Assembly: GCA_016931365.1 (NCBI GenBank)
Contig: JAFGEY010000309.1
Location: 1 to 6,360 of the forward strand
Reading direction: 5' to 3'
Source: Anaerolineae bacterium
Lineage (GTDB): Bacteria; Chloroflexota; Anaerolineae; JAFGEY01
DNA length: 6,360 bases
Part shown: piece after piece, positions 1 to 6,129 of the stretch
How positions within the stretch are numbered: the stretch's first letter is position 1
Layout: the number at the start of each line of letters is the position of its first letter
Program-made: the position numbers and the translations under genes
Notes under the pieces: model-generated
Database searches by the model: none
What the model was told of the DNA's origin: nothing
Seen by the model: only the letters and a program-made list of their open reading frames with translations

Positions 1-6
1 CCCATA

Positions 7-1404
7 TTACAATCTTTTGAACGCCTCAAATGCTTCGGCAAAACAGGCGGCAGGCGCGCGCAGCACGCCGGCCCCCACCATCCCGATCCCCGGCTCTTTG
101 TGAGCGATGCCCGTGTTCAGCCGGGGCAAAATGCCCGTTTCGGCCACGTAACGGATGTCGATGCCCAGCGGCGTGCCACGAAAACCGAGCGCGGGGATGG
201 TAAACTGCCCATGTTCGGCAAAGCAGATGTGGTACATTTCCAGCGTGGCTTGCAAGGCGTCTTGCGCCGTCCCGCCCACAAAGCGGGCAATGGCCGGAGC
301 GGAAGCCATCGCAAAACCGCCAAAACCCGCCGTCTCGGTGACCGTGCTGTCGCCGATATCCGGGTTGGCATCCTGGGCGGTGAATCCGGGCAGGTAAAGC
401 CCTTCCACCACGCCTGCCGGAGCGACGAACCAGCGCTCTGGCAGGCCAGCGACACGAATGCCAAAATCGGTGCCGTTGCGAGCCATCACCGTCAGCACGC
501 TCGCCCCCGCGATGCCCTCCGCCGGTTCGAGCATCGCCTTGCCGGCAGCCATCGAGAGGTTGAGGAAAAAGTGATCGTTGCGCTCGATAAACTCAAACAC
601 CTGCGCCGCGCGTCCAGAGTCGGGGCAGGTGCGGATCAGCGCCGGCGCGATCGCCCGCAACAAGAGCGACGTGCCGGCGCGGTTGCGGTTGTGGCACTCG
701 TCGCCCATATGCAGCGCCTGGCTGATCAGCGCGCGCAGGTCGATGCCGCCATCGACTGCCCTAAGCGCCGCCTTGAGCGTCGGATAAAGCACTTGTTCCA
801 TCCAGCGCAGCCGCTCGTACACGTCGGGGCCGAACGCGCCGTAACGCAGTACCCGGCCCAGCCCTTCGTTCTGTGTGGCATAGGCCAGGTTGCCAAAAGC
901 CTCGTTGCGGATGACAAACACCGGCATTGACGGCGAGATAATGCCGGCCATCGGCCCGACGGCATGGTAGTGGTGGCAGGGCGCAAATTCGACCTCGCCG
1001 CCGGCGGCCAGTCCGGCAGCCTGCTGCTCGTCCCGAGCCAGCCCTTCGTAGACCAGCGCGCCCATCACCGCGCCGCGCTGCGGCCCGCACATACGATCCC
1101 AGGCAATCGGCGGGCCGGCGTGGAGGAGCAGCCGGTCGTGGTAGCCGGGGATCGTCTCACGGGCGATGCCCATATCGATCAACACCGGGCGGCCGGCCAT
1201 GATGCGTGCGGTCGCCTCGGCGTTGGCCGCGTCGATGTCGATCCCGGCGCGGGTAAAGTGGAGCTTGGGCGCGCGCGGCGGCTGCCAATCGACCTGCGCA
1301 ACGGGCACGCCCTGCGCCTCCAGGCTGTCGGCAAAGGCGCGCAGACCCAGGTTGATCGCGTTGAGCGGCGCACCAAAAAGGGATTGAACGGGTTTCTCGG
1401 TCAC
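7..1404 (-). CDS. allG: DUF1116 protein, YlbE/AllG-like oxamate carbamoyltransferase subunit
   Basis: A 465-residue protein of the DUF1116 family. Its E. coli relative YlbE (AllG) is one of three subunits of oxamate carbamoyltransferase, which interconverts oxalurate plus phosphate and oxamate plus carbamoyl phosphate; it is probably cytoplasmic. Family-like blocks visible are CHHYHAVGPMAG (residues 143-154), GDECHNRNRAGTS (234-246), NDHFFLNLSMAAGKAM (276-291), NGTDFGIRV (310-318), GDSTVTETAGFGGFAM (351-366) and HKEPGIGMVGAGV (435-447). The chosen start is GTG at 1404. It overlaps the upstream TGA as GTGA and has GAAAGGAG five bases before it. An ATG 57 bases further upstream at 1461 lies inside the preceding gene and would add a basic, unrelated-looking stretch. 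Residues 9-43 form an extra module that E. coli carries at the end of FdrA. Family assignment is strong; substrate identity is inferred from homology only. Confidence 0.9.
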   Translation of the reverse strand: MTEKPVQSLFGAPLNAINLGLRAFADSLEAQGVPVAQVDWQPPRAPKLHFTRAGIDIDAANAEATARIMAGRPVLIDMGIARETIPGYHDRLLLHAGPPIAWDRMCGPQRGAVMGALVYEGLARDEQQAAGLAAGGEVEFAPCHHYHAVGPMAGIISPSMPVFVIRNEAFGNLAYATQNEGLGRVLRYGAFGPDVYERLRWMEQVLYPTLKAALRAVDGGIDLRALISQALHMGDECHNRNRAGTSLLLRAIAPALIRTCPDSGRAAQVFEFIERNDHFFLNLSMAAGKAMLEPAEGIAGASVLTVMARNGTDFGIRVAGLPERWFVAPAGVVEGLYLPGFTAQDANPDIGDSTVTETAGFGGFAMASAPAIARFVGGTAQDALQATLEMYHICFAEHGQFTIPALGFRGTPLGIDIRYVAETGILPRLNTGIAHKEPGIGMVGAGVLRAPAACFAEAFEAFKRL

Positions 1405-2960
1405 GGCAACTCCTTTCCGGCCACAACGTACCCGGTCAGGCGGGCGGCGGCCGCATTGCACGAAGCGATGACTGTCCCGGCCTCCTCCAATGCCCGCACC
1501 TGGCGGCCGAGCTGCTGCGGATCGCCTTCCGTCCCTGTGATCGAGGCCACGACGATGAGCTCGCGTCCATCGCGCGCGGCGCGTTGGCGAGCCTCGCGGA
1601 TCGCCGGGCCGAGTTCGCCCGCCGGGTCGGGATGGACGCCGTAACCCAGCACCACATCGAGCAGAATCACGGCAACCTCCGGATCGGCGGCCTCTTGCAG
1701 CAAGCGGCGGATGCGCAGGTCGTGATCGAGCATCGGGTGGGGCCGGCCCACGGTGAACTCGTCTTCGCCCAGATCGACAGCGCAGTGTCCACGACTGTGC
1801 GCCGCGTCGGCTAATTTAAAGCGGGGATCGAGCGGCACGTTTGACCAGACGCCGTCCAACATCTCTTGCCAGATCACCAGCGCCTCCGAGGCCAGCGTGC
1901 CGCCGCTGAACAGGCCGCGCAGGTAGCGCTGCCCCGTTTTGAGTCGGCCGCGTAACATCTCGGCCTGCGCTTTGAGTTCCGCGCGCTCGCGCTCAAGCAT
2001 CTGATCAAGCGAAGACAGATCATGCCCGATCTCGGCGGCGGCAAGGTAGGCTGCTTCCTGCAAGGTGCGCGCCGGGATCGCCCCGGCCTGGACAATGGGC
2101 GAGGGATCGCCGCCCAAAAAGCAGACCACTGCCGGTTTGTCGCTCTGTCGAACCTGCGCCAGCACCCGCTCGGCGACGGCCTGGGCGGGCGGCTTGGAGA
2201 TCAACACCAACACCCGCGTGCCCGGATCGGCCTGCAGCGCCTTGAGGCCCTGGATCATGGTCAGGCCGCCGACTGCTTCTTTGAGGTCGCGTCCGCCGGT
2301 GCCGATGCCCTGGCTGACGCCGACGCCCAGCCTGGCGAGCAGCGTGCTTACCTCTTGCAGCCCGGTGCCCGAGGCGGCGACGAGGCCCACCGACCCGCGC
2401 GGCACGGCATTGGCGAAACAGAGGGCCACCCCGTTGAGGATCGCCGTGCCGCAGTCGGCGCCCATCATCAACAGCCCATGTTCGACGGCGTACCGTTTCA
2501 GGGCGATCTCGTCCTCGATGGACACATTGTCGCTGAACAGCAAAACGTGCAGCCCATTTTTCAGCGCCTCCCACGCCTCGGCGGCGGCGTACTGCCCGGC
2601 GACGGAGACGATCGCCAGGTTGGCCCCGCGCGCGGCGGCGCGAATCGTGCGCAATTGACAGCTAGATCCGGTTTTGTGCGGCTCGTCGCGGGCTGCCAGA
2701 CGCGCTTCGGCGGCGTACAGGGCGCGCTCGGCATGGTCATCCGAATCGGCCAGGACGGCGACGACGAGGTCGTTGGGCGTTGCCGCGTCGATCTCAGGCC
2801 GCAGCAGCCCGGCCTGGCGCAAAATGGCGCGGTTGGCCTCGGTGGCCATCACCACCGCCACATCGACAACGCCCGGCAATTGCACCAACTCGCGGGCTAT
2901 CTGCATCAGGGTGATCGAATCGTGGTATTCGCTGGTCTTGATCAGGCATTGGGTGGACAA
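1401..2960 (-). CDS. allF: FdrA-like protein (AllF), acyl-CoA synthetase-fold carbamoyltransferase subunit
   Basis: A 519-residue FdrA-family protein, distantly related to succinyl-CoA synthetase subunits. In E. coli FdrA (AllF) works with YlbE and YlbF as oxamate carbamoyltransferase. Visible blocks, in order: an N-terminal ACT-like stretch resembling FdrA, DNVSIEDEI (144-152), MGADCGTAI (166-174), AASGTGLQE (195-203), GIGTGGRDLKEAVGG (218-232), ISKPPA (254-259), GLFSGGTLASEAL (349-361), DLGEDEFTVGRPHPMLD (396-412), ILLDVVLGYGVHPDPA (432-447) and ASITGTEGDPQ (472-482). I chose the TTG at 2960 because AAGGAGG precedes it by five bases and the protein then begins STQCLIKTSEYHDS, matching where FdrA proteins start. 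The ATG at 3029 would add 23 mostly basic residues inside the preceding gene. It is shorter than E. coli FdrA (about 555 residues, from memory) because the C-terminal module is missing here and sits on the next gene. Residue 168 is Ala where E. coli has Pro. Confidence 0.92.
   Translation of the reverse strand: MSTQCLIKTSEYHDSITLMQIARELVQLPGVVDVAVVMATEANRAILRQAGLLRPEIDAATPNDLVVAVLADSDDHAERALYAAEARLAARDEPHKTGSSCQLRTIRAAARGANLAIVSVAGQYAAAEAWEALKNGLHVLLFSDNVSIEDEIALKRYAVEHGLLMMGADCGTAILNGVALCFANAVPRGSVGLVAASGTGLQEVSTLLARLGVGVSQGIGTGGRDLKEAVGGLTMIQGLKALQADPGTRVLVLISKPPAQAVAERVLAQVRQSDKPAVVCFLGGDPSPIVQAGAIPARTLQEAAYLAAAEIGHDLSSLDQMLERERAELKAQAEMLRGRLKTGQRYLRGLFSGGTLASEALVIWQEMLDGVWSNVPLDPRFKLADAAHSRGHCAVDLGEDEFTVGRPHPMLDHDLRIRRLLQEAADPEVAVILLDVVLGYGVHPDPAGELGPAIREARQRAARDGRELIVVASITGTEGDPQQLGRQVRALEEAGTVIASCNAAAARLTGYVVAGKELP
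1410..1416 (-). promoter_or_regulatory. Ribosome binding site for the DUF1116 gene
   Basis: On the minus strand the sequence reads AAAGGAG, five bases before the GTG at 1404. It lies within the last codons of the upstream fdrA-like gene. It decides the GTG start over the upstream ATG at 1461 and implies translational coupling across the 4-base stop/start overlap. Confidence 0.8.
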
Positions 2961-3880
2961 AAGAGCCTCCTTGAACGGGCGATATGCAAAAAACCGAGCA
3001 GACTGTCTGCGCCGGAGGTCGCGCCGCAATCCAGGAGTCGCTGTACGGCAAGTGCAATTTTGCCTTCATGGCCGCAGCTCAACGCGTCAAATAAACAGTG
3101 CCACGGCGCGCTGCACTCGCCGCGCGCCCCGGCGCGCAAAAAAGCGGCCGACAGGGTGGTGGTGCGCGGCGCGGCGATGTCGACCACGTCGGTGCAAAAG
3201 GTTTGGGGATCAGGGTGAAAGAGCCAGGCATACAGGAGCAGTCCGAGCAGAAAATCGTCGCCGGCAGGGGTGAGGCCCTTTCCCAGACCGGCCAGCGCAG
3301 CGGCGCCGCGCTGCAAAGCGGGGCGATCTCCGTTCCAACCCTGGCGTATCGCTTCCACCGCACTCTGGGCGCAGGAAAAACCATGTTGATCGATGCGATC
3401 AAGGAGTCCATCGGCGTGCAGCAAGGGGAAGAAGAGACTGTCTCGCATCTGGCGTATCGCCATTCTCGAACAAAAAGTATATAAATAAGACAACGTATGG
3501 TCGATAGTCTGCCGTCGCGCGCGCAGGGTACCCCAGGACGGGCAGGGCTCCCACCGGCGAGCGCCGCGCAGGTCGATTTGAAGGCCAGCGAGCCAAAGGG
3601 CATCCCGGCCCAACAGAGCGGGTATGTCGCGGCGAAGGGCGCGGAAAATACCCGGAGCAGCATCGACGACAATGTGGAACGGACCGTCATCCAGGGAGGT
3701 GGCGACCAGGGCGATCACGCTGCCGTCCGGGGCGATCAGATCGCAAGCGTGTTCGAAAACGGCCAGCACGCGAGCCGGGCGGCTCTCGCGTTGCAGTTGC
3801 TCCCAGGTCGGTCTGCTGAGAGAACGAGCCGTGATGCGTCTTGTCGAGTTGTGTGCCCGGCGTTCCGTAAACATGCGCAT
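2942..3880 (-). CDS. allH: DUF2877 protein, YlbF/AllH-like oxamate carbamoyltransferase subunit
   Basis: A 312-residue DUF2877-family protein. The E. coli relative YlbF (AllH) is the third component of oxamate carbamoyltransferase. The family signature is clear: GLGKGLTPAGDDFLLGLL at residues 198-215, a TTTLSAAFLRAGARGE block at 240-255, and a C-terminal GATSGADSLLGFL at 286-298. The N-terminal ~35 residues are basic and less family-like, and the protein is longer than E. coli YlbF (about 271 residues, from memory). The start is uncertain: ATG at 3880 lies 4 bases after AAAGGGG, while a second in-frame ATG at 3874 lies 10 bases after it; the choice changes only two residues. Its 3' end overlaps the fdrA-like gene by 19 bases and contains that gene's ribosome binding site. 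The gap to the upstream Cys-cluster/TPR gene is 39 bases with no evident promoter, so the genes are probably co-transcribed. Confidence 0.88.
   Translation of the reverse strand: MRMFTERRAHNSTRRITARSLSRPTWEQLQRESRPARVLAVFEHACDLIAPDGSVIALVATSLDDGPFHIVVDAAPGIFRALRRDIPALLGRDALWLAGLQIDLRGARRWEPCPSWGTLRARRQTIDHTLSYLYTFCSRMAIRQMRDSLFFPLLHADGLLDRIDQHGFSCAQSAVEAIRQGWNGDRPALQRGAAALAGLGKGLTPAGDDFLLGLLLYAWLFHPDPQTFCTDVVDIAAPRTTTLSAAFLRAGARGECSAPWHCLFDALSCGHEGKIALAVQRLLDCGATSGADSLLGFLHIARSRRLFCPPNA
2966..2972 (-). promoter_or_regulatory. Strong ribosome binding site for the fdrA-like gene (TTG start)
   Basis: The minus strand reads AAGGAGG, a near-perfect anti-16S match, followed by CTCTT and then TTG at 2960. 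It is embedded in the last codons of the DUF2877 gene. It is the main evidence for the unusual TTG start and suggests that ribosomes finishing the upstream gene re-initiate here. Confidence 0.8.
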
Positions 3881-3919
3881 TGATCCCCTTTGATCGAAAC
3901 GATGTCTTGGGTAGATCGT

Positions 3920-4813
3920 CTACGTCGCAGTGCCGCCGTAAAGCTCAACCTGCTTTTTCATCTCTTTGCGGCGTGTCATCAGCGCATCGAACAGGAATTG
4001 CAACACCTCACGCATCTGCTTTTCATCGGCGTGATAGTCAGGCTGGTAAGCAAAGTCTCGGATCGCCTGCCCCAGGCTGCGGCCGACCACGTCCAATTCG
4101 CGCCACTGCTGTTCCATTTCGTCGCGCAGGGCAGCGACGGTCACCAGTTGCTCGACCGCCTCTGCGTTAGCCTGCTCCAGGCGGCGGGTAAAGGCCAATG
4201 CCTGATCGCGGGCGATCTTGGGCGCGGTCTGGGCGATGATGTCCATAAAAGACTGCCACTGCTCGATGATTACCTGGCGCTCGGCGCGGATTTGCAGCAC
4301 TTCCAGCGGAATGTCGACCAACGGCGCAGTGCCGCGAGACTTGACCACAATGCCCAGGCGGCGCTGTACTTCGTACAGCTTTTTTCTGGCCCAGTGATTG
4401 TCTGGATTGATTTGCAAGACCTTTTCCAGGCACTGCACCTTTTCCTGATCGTCGACCACCGCGCTGAGCCACAACCAGCCCGGCTCGTACAACTCATCGA
4501 GGGCAACGGCACGGCGCAGCACGCTCAGCGCGCCGCGCTTGAGCCGGGCGCGCACCAACTGCGCGCCACGGGCCACCATTTCCGAGACGGCAAGTTTGCT
4601 GGACGGATCGACCGCCTCAAAGCGGCAGCGGCAAAAGGCAGAAGTACATTCGGGGATGGGAATACGAGGCGCTTGATCCGGGGGATAGAGTCGATCTTTG
4701 TGCGCTGTGCAGGCCGGACAGGCGTCATCTTGTACAACCAGACGCACCCATACCCCGGCGCGGGCCAAACGCAAGATCGTATCGCGACTGTATTGGCTCT
4801 CTTCCCTGGTCAT
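3920..4813 (-). CDS. Uncharacterised Cys-cluster and TPR-like protein, first gene of the carbamoyltransferase-like operon
   Basis: A 297-residue protein of unknown function with no signal peptide or membrane segment. Residues 32-63 form a Cys cluster: CPAC (32-35), then C56 and CRC (61-63), with HKDRLYPPDQAPRIPIP between them. This resembles a zinc-binding treble-clef-like knuckle. Residues 90-146 look like one to two TPR-type helical hairpins (RGALSVLRRAVALDE, then PGWLWLSAVVDDQEKVQCLE and INPDNHWARKKL), a wording I associate with Chloroflexota proteins. Residues 165-290 are charged and helix-prone (QRRL, EQANAEAVEQL, RDEMEQQWREL, RRKEMKKQVE) and could form coiled coil. Start: ATG at 4813, with GGGGGA nine bases upstream and no alternative start upstream in frame. 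It has its own promoter and precedes the DUF2877 gene by 39 bases. It could be a scaffold or regulator, or simply be encoded alongside; nothing in the sequence assigns an enzymatic role. Confidence 0.85.
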   Translation of the reverse strand: MTREESQYSRDTILRLARAGVWVRLVVQDDACPACTAHKDRLYPPDQAPRIPIPECTSAFCRCRFEAVDPSSKLAVSEMVARGAQLVRARLKRGALSVLRRAVALDELYEPGWLWLSAVVDDQEKVQCLEKVLQINPDNHWARKKLYEVQRRLGIVVKSRGTAPLVDIPLEVLQIRAERQVIIEQWQSFMDIIAQTAPKIARDQALAFTRRLEQANAEAVEQLVTVAALRDEMEQQWRELDVVGRSLGQAIRDFAYQPDYHADEKQMREVLQFLFDALMTRRKEMKKQVELYGGTAT

Positions 4814-4848
4814 ATCGACAGATCCCCCAGAAAGAAACGCTTGATTTG

Positions 4849-4857
4849 ATTATATCA
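4849..4857 (-). promoter_or_regulatory. Extended -10 promoter for the leftward operon
   Basis: The minus strand reads TGATATAAT, a consensus -10 hexamer (4854-4849) with the TG extension. A 17-base spacer would place the -35 box in the T-run at 4877-4872, which is a poor -35; extended -10 promoters often tolerate this. The expected start of transcription near 4842 gives a leader of roughly 30 bases before the ATG at 4813. Confidence 0.65.
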
Positions 4858-4869
4858 CATTCAAGCGAT

Positions 4870-4908
4870 AAAAAAAAGCAACCATACCCTGATATAGGTA
4901 TGGTTGCT
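4870..4908 (-). terminator. Intrinsic terminator of the zinc-ribbon/FHA transcription unit
   Basis: Arms GCAACCATACC (4878-4888) and GGTATGGTTGC (4897-4907) are perfect complements, extended to 12 pairs by A4877-T4908, around an 8-base loop. On the minus strand the hairpin is followed directly by eight T residues (4877-4870). It lies about 43 bases past the stop of the FHA gene. The plus strand lacks a T-run after the hairpin, so termination is directional. Confidence 0.9.
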
Positions 4909-4909
4909 G

Positions 4910-4941
4910 GATCATCTGTTTGAACAGGTCAAACAATGATC
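4910..4941. repeat. Inverted repeat in the 3' untranslated region of the FHA gene
   Basis: GATCAT (4910-4915), a single bulged C, and TGTTTGA (4917-4923) pair with TCAAACA (4929-4935) and ATGATC (4936-4941) around the loop ACAGG: 13 pairs with one bulge. It starts one base from the terminator hairpin and lacks its own T-run. It may be an RNA stem protecting the transcript's 3' end or a protein-binding palindrome. Confidence 0.7.
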
Positions 4942-4951
4942 GGGTCAGCAC

Positions 4952-6106
4952 TTACCCGGCGTGGAAAATCATCTCTACCTCGCCAAATTCGATCTTGGCT
5001 CCATCTTGGATCGGCACGCGCGTCTTGGGGGCGATCTCTTGGCCGTCGACACAAGTGCCATTCGTGCTGTCCAGATCGAACACAAACCAGGCCCCGCTCT
5101 CGTAAAACAGCTGCGCGTGACGGCGCGAAATGCCGCCGTCCAGCCCGCCGTGCGGAGTCATGTCGACCTCTGGCTCGATGCCGCTGACCTCGTCCAGACG
5201 ACCAACGAGCAGTTCGGGCTGCAAGACCAGGGGAATATGCGCGCCGCTCGTCACTACCTCAAGATAAGGCCCGGTCGATACGACCACCATCTCCGGCTCA
5301 ACCTCGGCCATACTCTCGAGCGCGGCCGGCGATTCAACGGTGGCAGAAACTGCCGCTTGGGGAACCGCCAGCGTCGCTCCACAACCGCCGCAGAAGCGCT
5401 GCCCAGGAGTGATACTCGCGCCACAAACCGGACAGCCCGGCGCAGCCTCGACCACCGCTTCGACGACTGGCTCTTCGATCACCACCTCTTCGACAATCTC
5501 TTCGACGACAAAGGACTCATCGATCGGTTCCTCAATCACCACTTCTTCAATGACCTCGTCGACGATAGGTTCCTGGATGATCGGCTCTTCGAACAACGGT
5601 TCTTCGATCACCTCTTCTTCGACTGCCGCGTCGCCCAATGCGGCCCCGCAACTGCCGCAAAACGTGTCGCCGGCGTTGACGGGCGAGCCGCATACCGCGC
5701 AAAATATTCCGCCGACAGCGGGTACTTTTTCGATCACTTGTTCGGGAACTAGTTCTTCAGCCAATGTTACATCCGTCGGCAGATCTTCGATCACTTGTTC
5801 AATCACCGCTTCGACGATCACCTCTTCGACCGCCGCAACGGCCGCCACCGGTTCGGGCGCGGTCAACGGCTCGCCGCAGACGTCACAGAACACCTCACCG
5901 GGCACGTTCTCGGCTCCGCACGACGGGCAGAGGATGATCCCTTCAGGAATGCCGCCGGTTGGCGCTTCGAGTACCGGTTCAACAATCGACGGTTCGAACG
6001 CTGACGGTTCAACGACGGGGGCCGCTTCGGGCAGCCGCGTGCCGCATTGATCGCAGAATATGGCATTGTCGGCGGCCTGATTTCCACAACTGGGACACAG
6101 TTTCAT
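4952..6106 (-). CDS. Four-zinc-ribbon protein with C-terminal FHA domain
   Basis: A 384-residue, probably cytoplasmic protein. Four zinc ribbons share the exact spacing CxxC-x10-CxxC: C4/C7/C18/C21, C60/C63/C74/C77, C136/C139/C150/C153 and C225/C228/C239/C242. They are joined by linkers rich in Glu, Val, Ile, Pro and Ala, the longest being residues 161-222. Residues ~280-382 form an FHA domain with the expected marks: GR (302-303), SRRHA (327-331) and DSTNGT (346-351). FHA domains bind phosphothreonine, so this protein probably docks onto targets of a Ser/Thr kinase; the ribbons and acidic linker suggest a scaffold. Start: ATG at 6106, six bases after GGAGG. It follows the truncated right-edge gene by 23 bases and ends before a strong terminator. 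No catalytic domain is present. Domain calls are firm; the cellular role is not known. Confidence 0.9.
   Translation of the reverse strand: MKLCPSCGNQAADNAIFCDQCGTRLPEAAPVVEPSAFEPSIVEPVLEAPTGGIPEGIILCPSCGAENVPGEVFCDVCGEPLTAPEPVAAVAAVEEVIVEAVIEQVIEDLPTDVTLAEELVPEQVIEKVPAVGGIFCAVCGSPVNAGDTFCGSCGAALGDAAVEEEVIEEPLFEEPIIQEPIVDEVIEEVVIEEPIDESFVVEEIVEEVVIEEPVVEAVVEAAPGCPVCGASITPGQRFCGGCGATLAVPQAAVSATVESPAALESMAEVEPEMVVVSTGPYLEVVTSGAHIPLVLQPELLVGRLDEVSGIEPEVDMTPHGGLDGGISRRHAQLFYESGAWFVFDLDSTNGTCVDGQEIAPKTRVPIQDGAKIEFGEVEMIFHAG
5441..5626 (-). repeat. Acidic Glu/Val/Ile/Pro low-complexity linker
   Basis: This stretch codes residues 161-222 of the FHA protein. It is built of imperfect units such as EEVVIEEP (187-194 and 206-213), EVIEEP, FEEPIIQEP and VVEEIVEE. 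At DNA level it shows on the plus strand as recurring 'TCTTCGA' and 'GATCACC' words. It is prone to length change by slippage or recombination. Confidence 0.75.
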
Positions 6107-6112
6107 TTCAAA

Positions 6113-6117
6113 CCTCC
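6113..6117 (-). promoter_or_regulatory. Ribosome binding site for the zinc-ribbon/FHA gene
   Basis: The minus strand reads GGAGG with six bases before the ATG at 6106. It sits in the 23-base gap after the upstream stop codon, supporting both the start and co-transcription with the upstream gene. Confidence 0.75.
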
Positions 6118-6129
6118 ATTTTCTCTGAC

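Noticed and set aside
1..5. ATG on the minus strand at 5-3, one base past the DUF1116 stop, as the start of a fourth subunit gene
   Set aside because: Only two bases follow it in the window and no good ribosome site precedes it, so it cannot be supported.
100..930. Plus-strand open frame of 276 codons opposite the DUF1116 gene
   Set aside because: It is Arg/His/Gly-rich and motif-free, on the antisense side of a well-conserved family.
2022..3218. Long plus-strand open frame of 398 codons
   Set aside because: It is antisense to the clearly homologous FdrA and DUF2877 genes. Its protein is Gly/Arg/Gln/Asp-rich with no recognisable motif, as expected for a shadow in GC-rich DNA.
4625..4720. 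Phage Mu-F-like head protein
   Set aside because: The CxxC...CRC outline is similar, but the protein lacks the rest of that family and no phage genes are nearby.
3890..4849. Plus-strand open frame of 319 codons opposite the Cys-cluster/TPR gene
   Set aside because: The minus strand has a promoter, ribosome site, Cys cluster and TPR-like unit. The plus frame has none and runs into the promoter region of the opposite gene.
5441..5626. CRISPR or tandem DNA repeat array
   Set aside because: The repeats are short, imperfect, without regular spacers, and in frame within the coding sequence of a low-complexity linker.
4961..6050. Plus-strand frames of 263 and 236 codons (Asp/Phe/His-rich and Ser/Thr-rich)
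   Set aside because: They are antisense readings of the zinc-ribbon/FHA gene. Their odd composition is the mirror of the Glu/Val/Ile linker codons.
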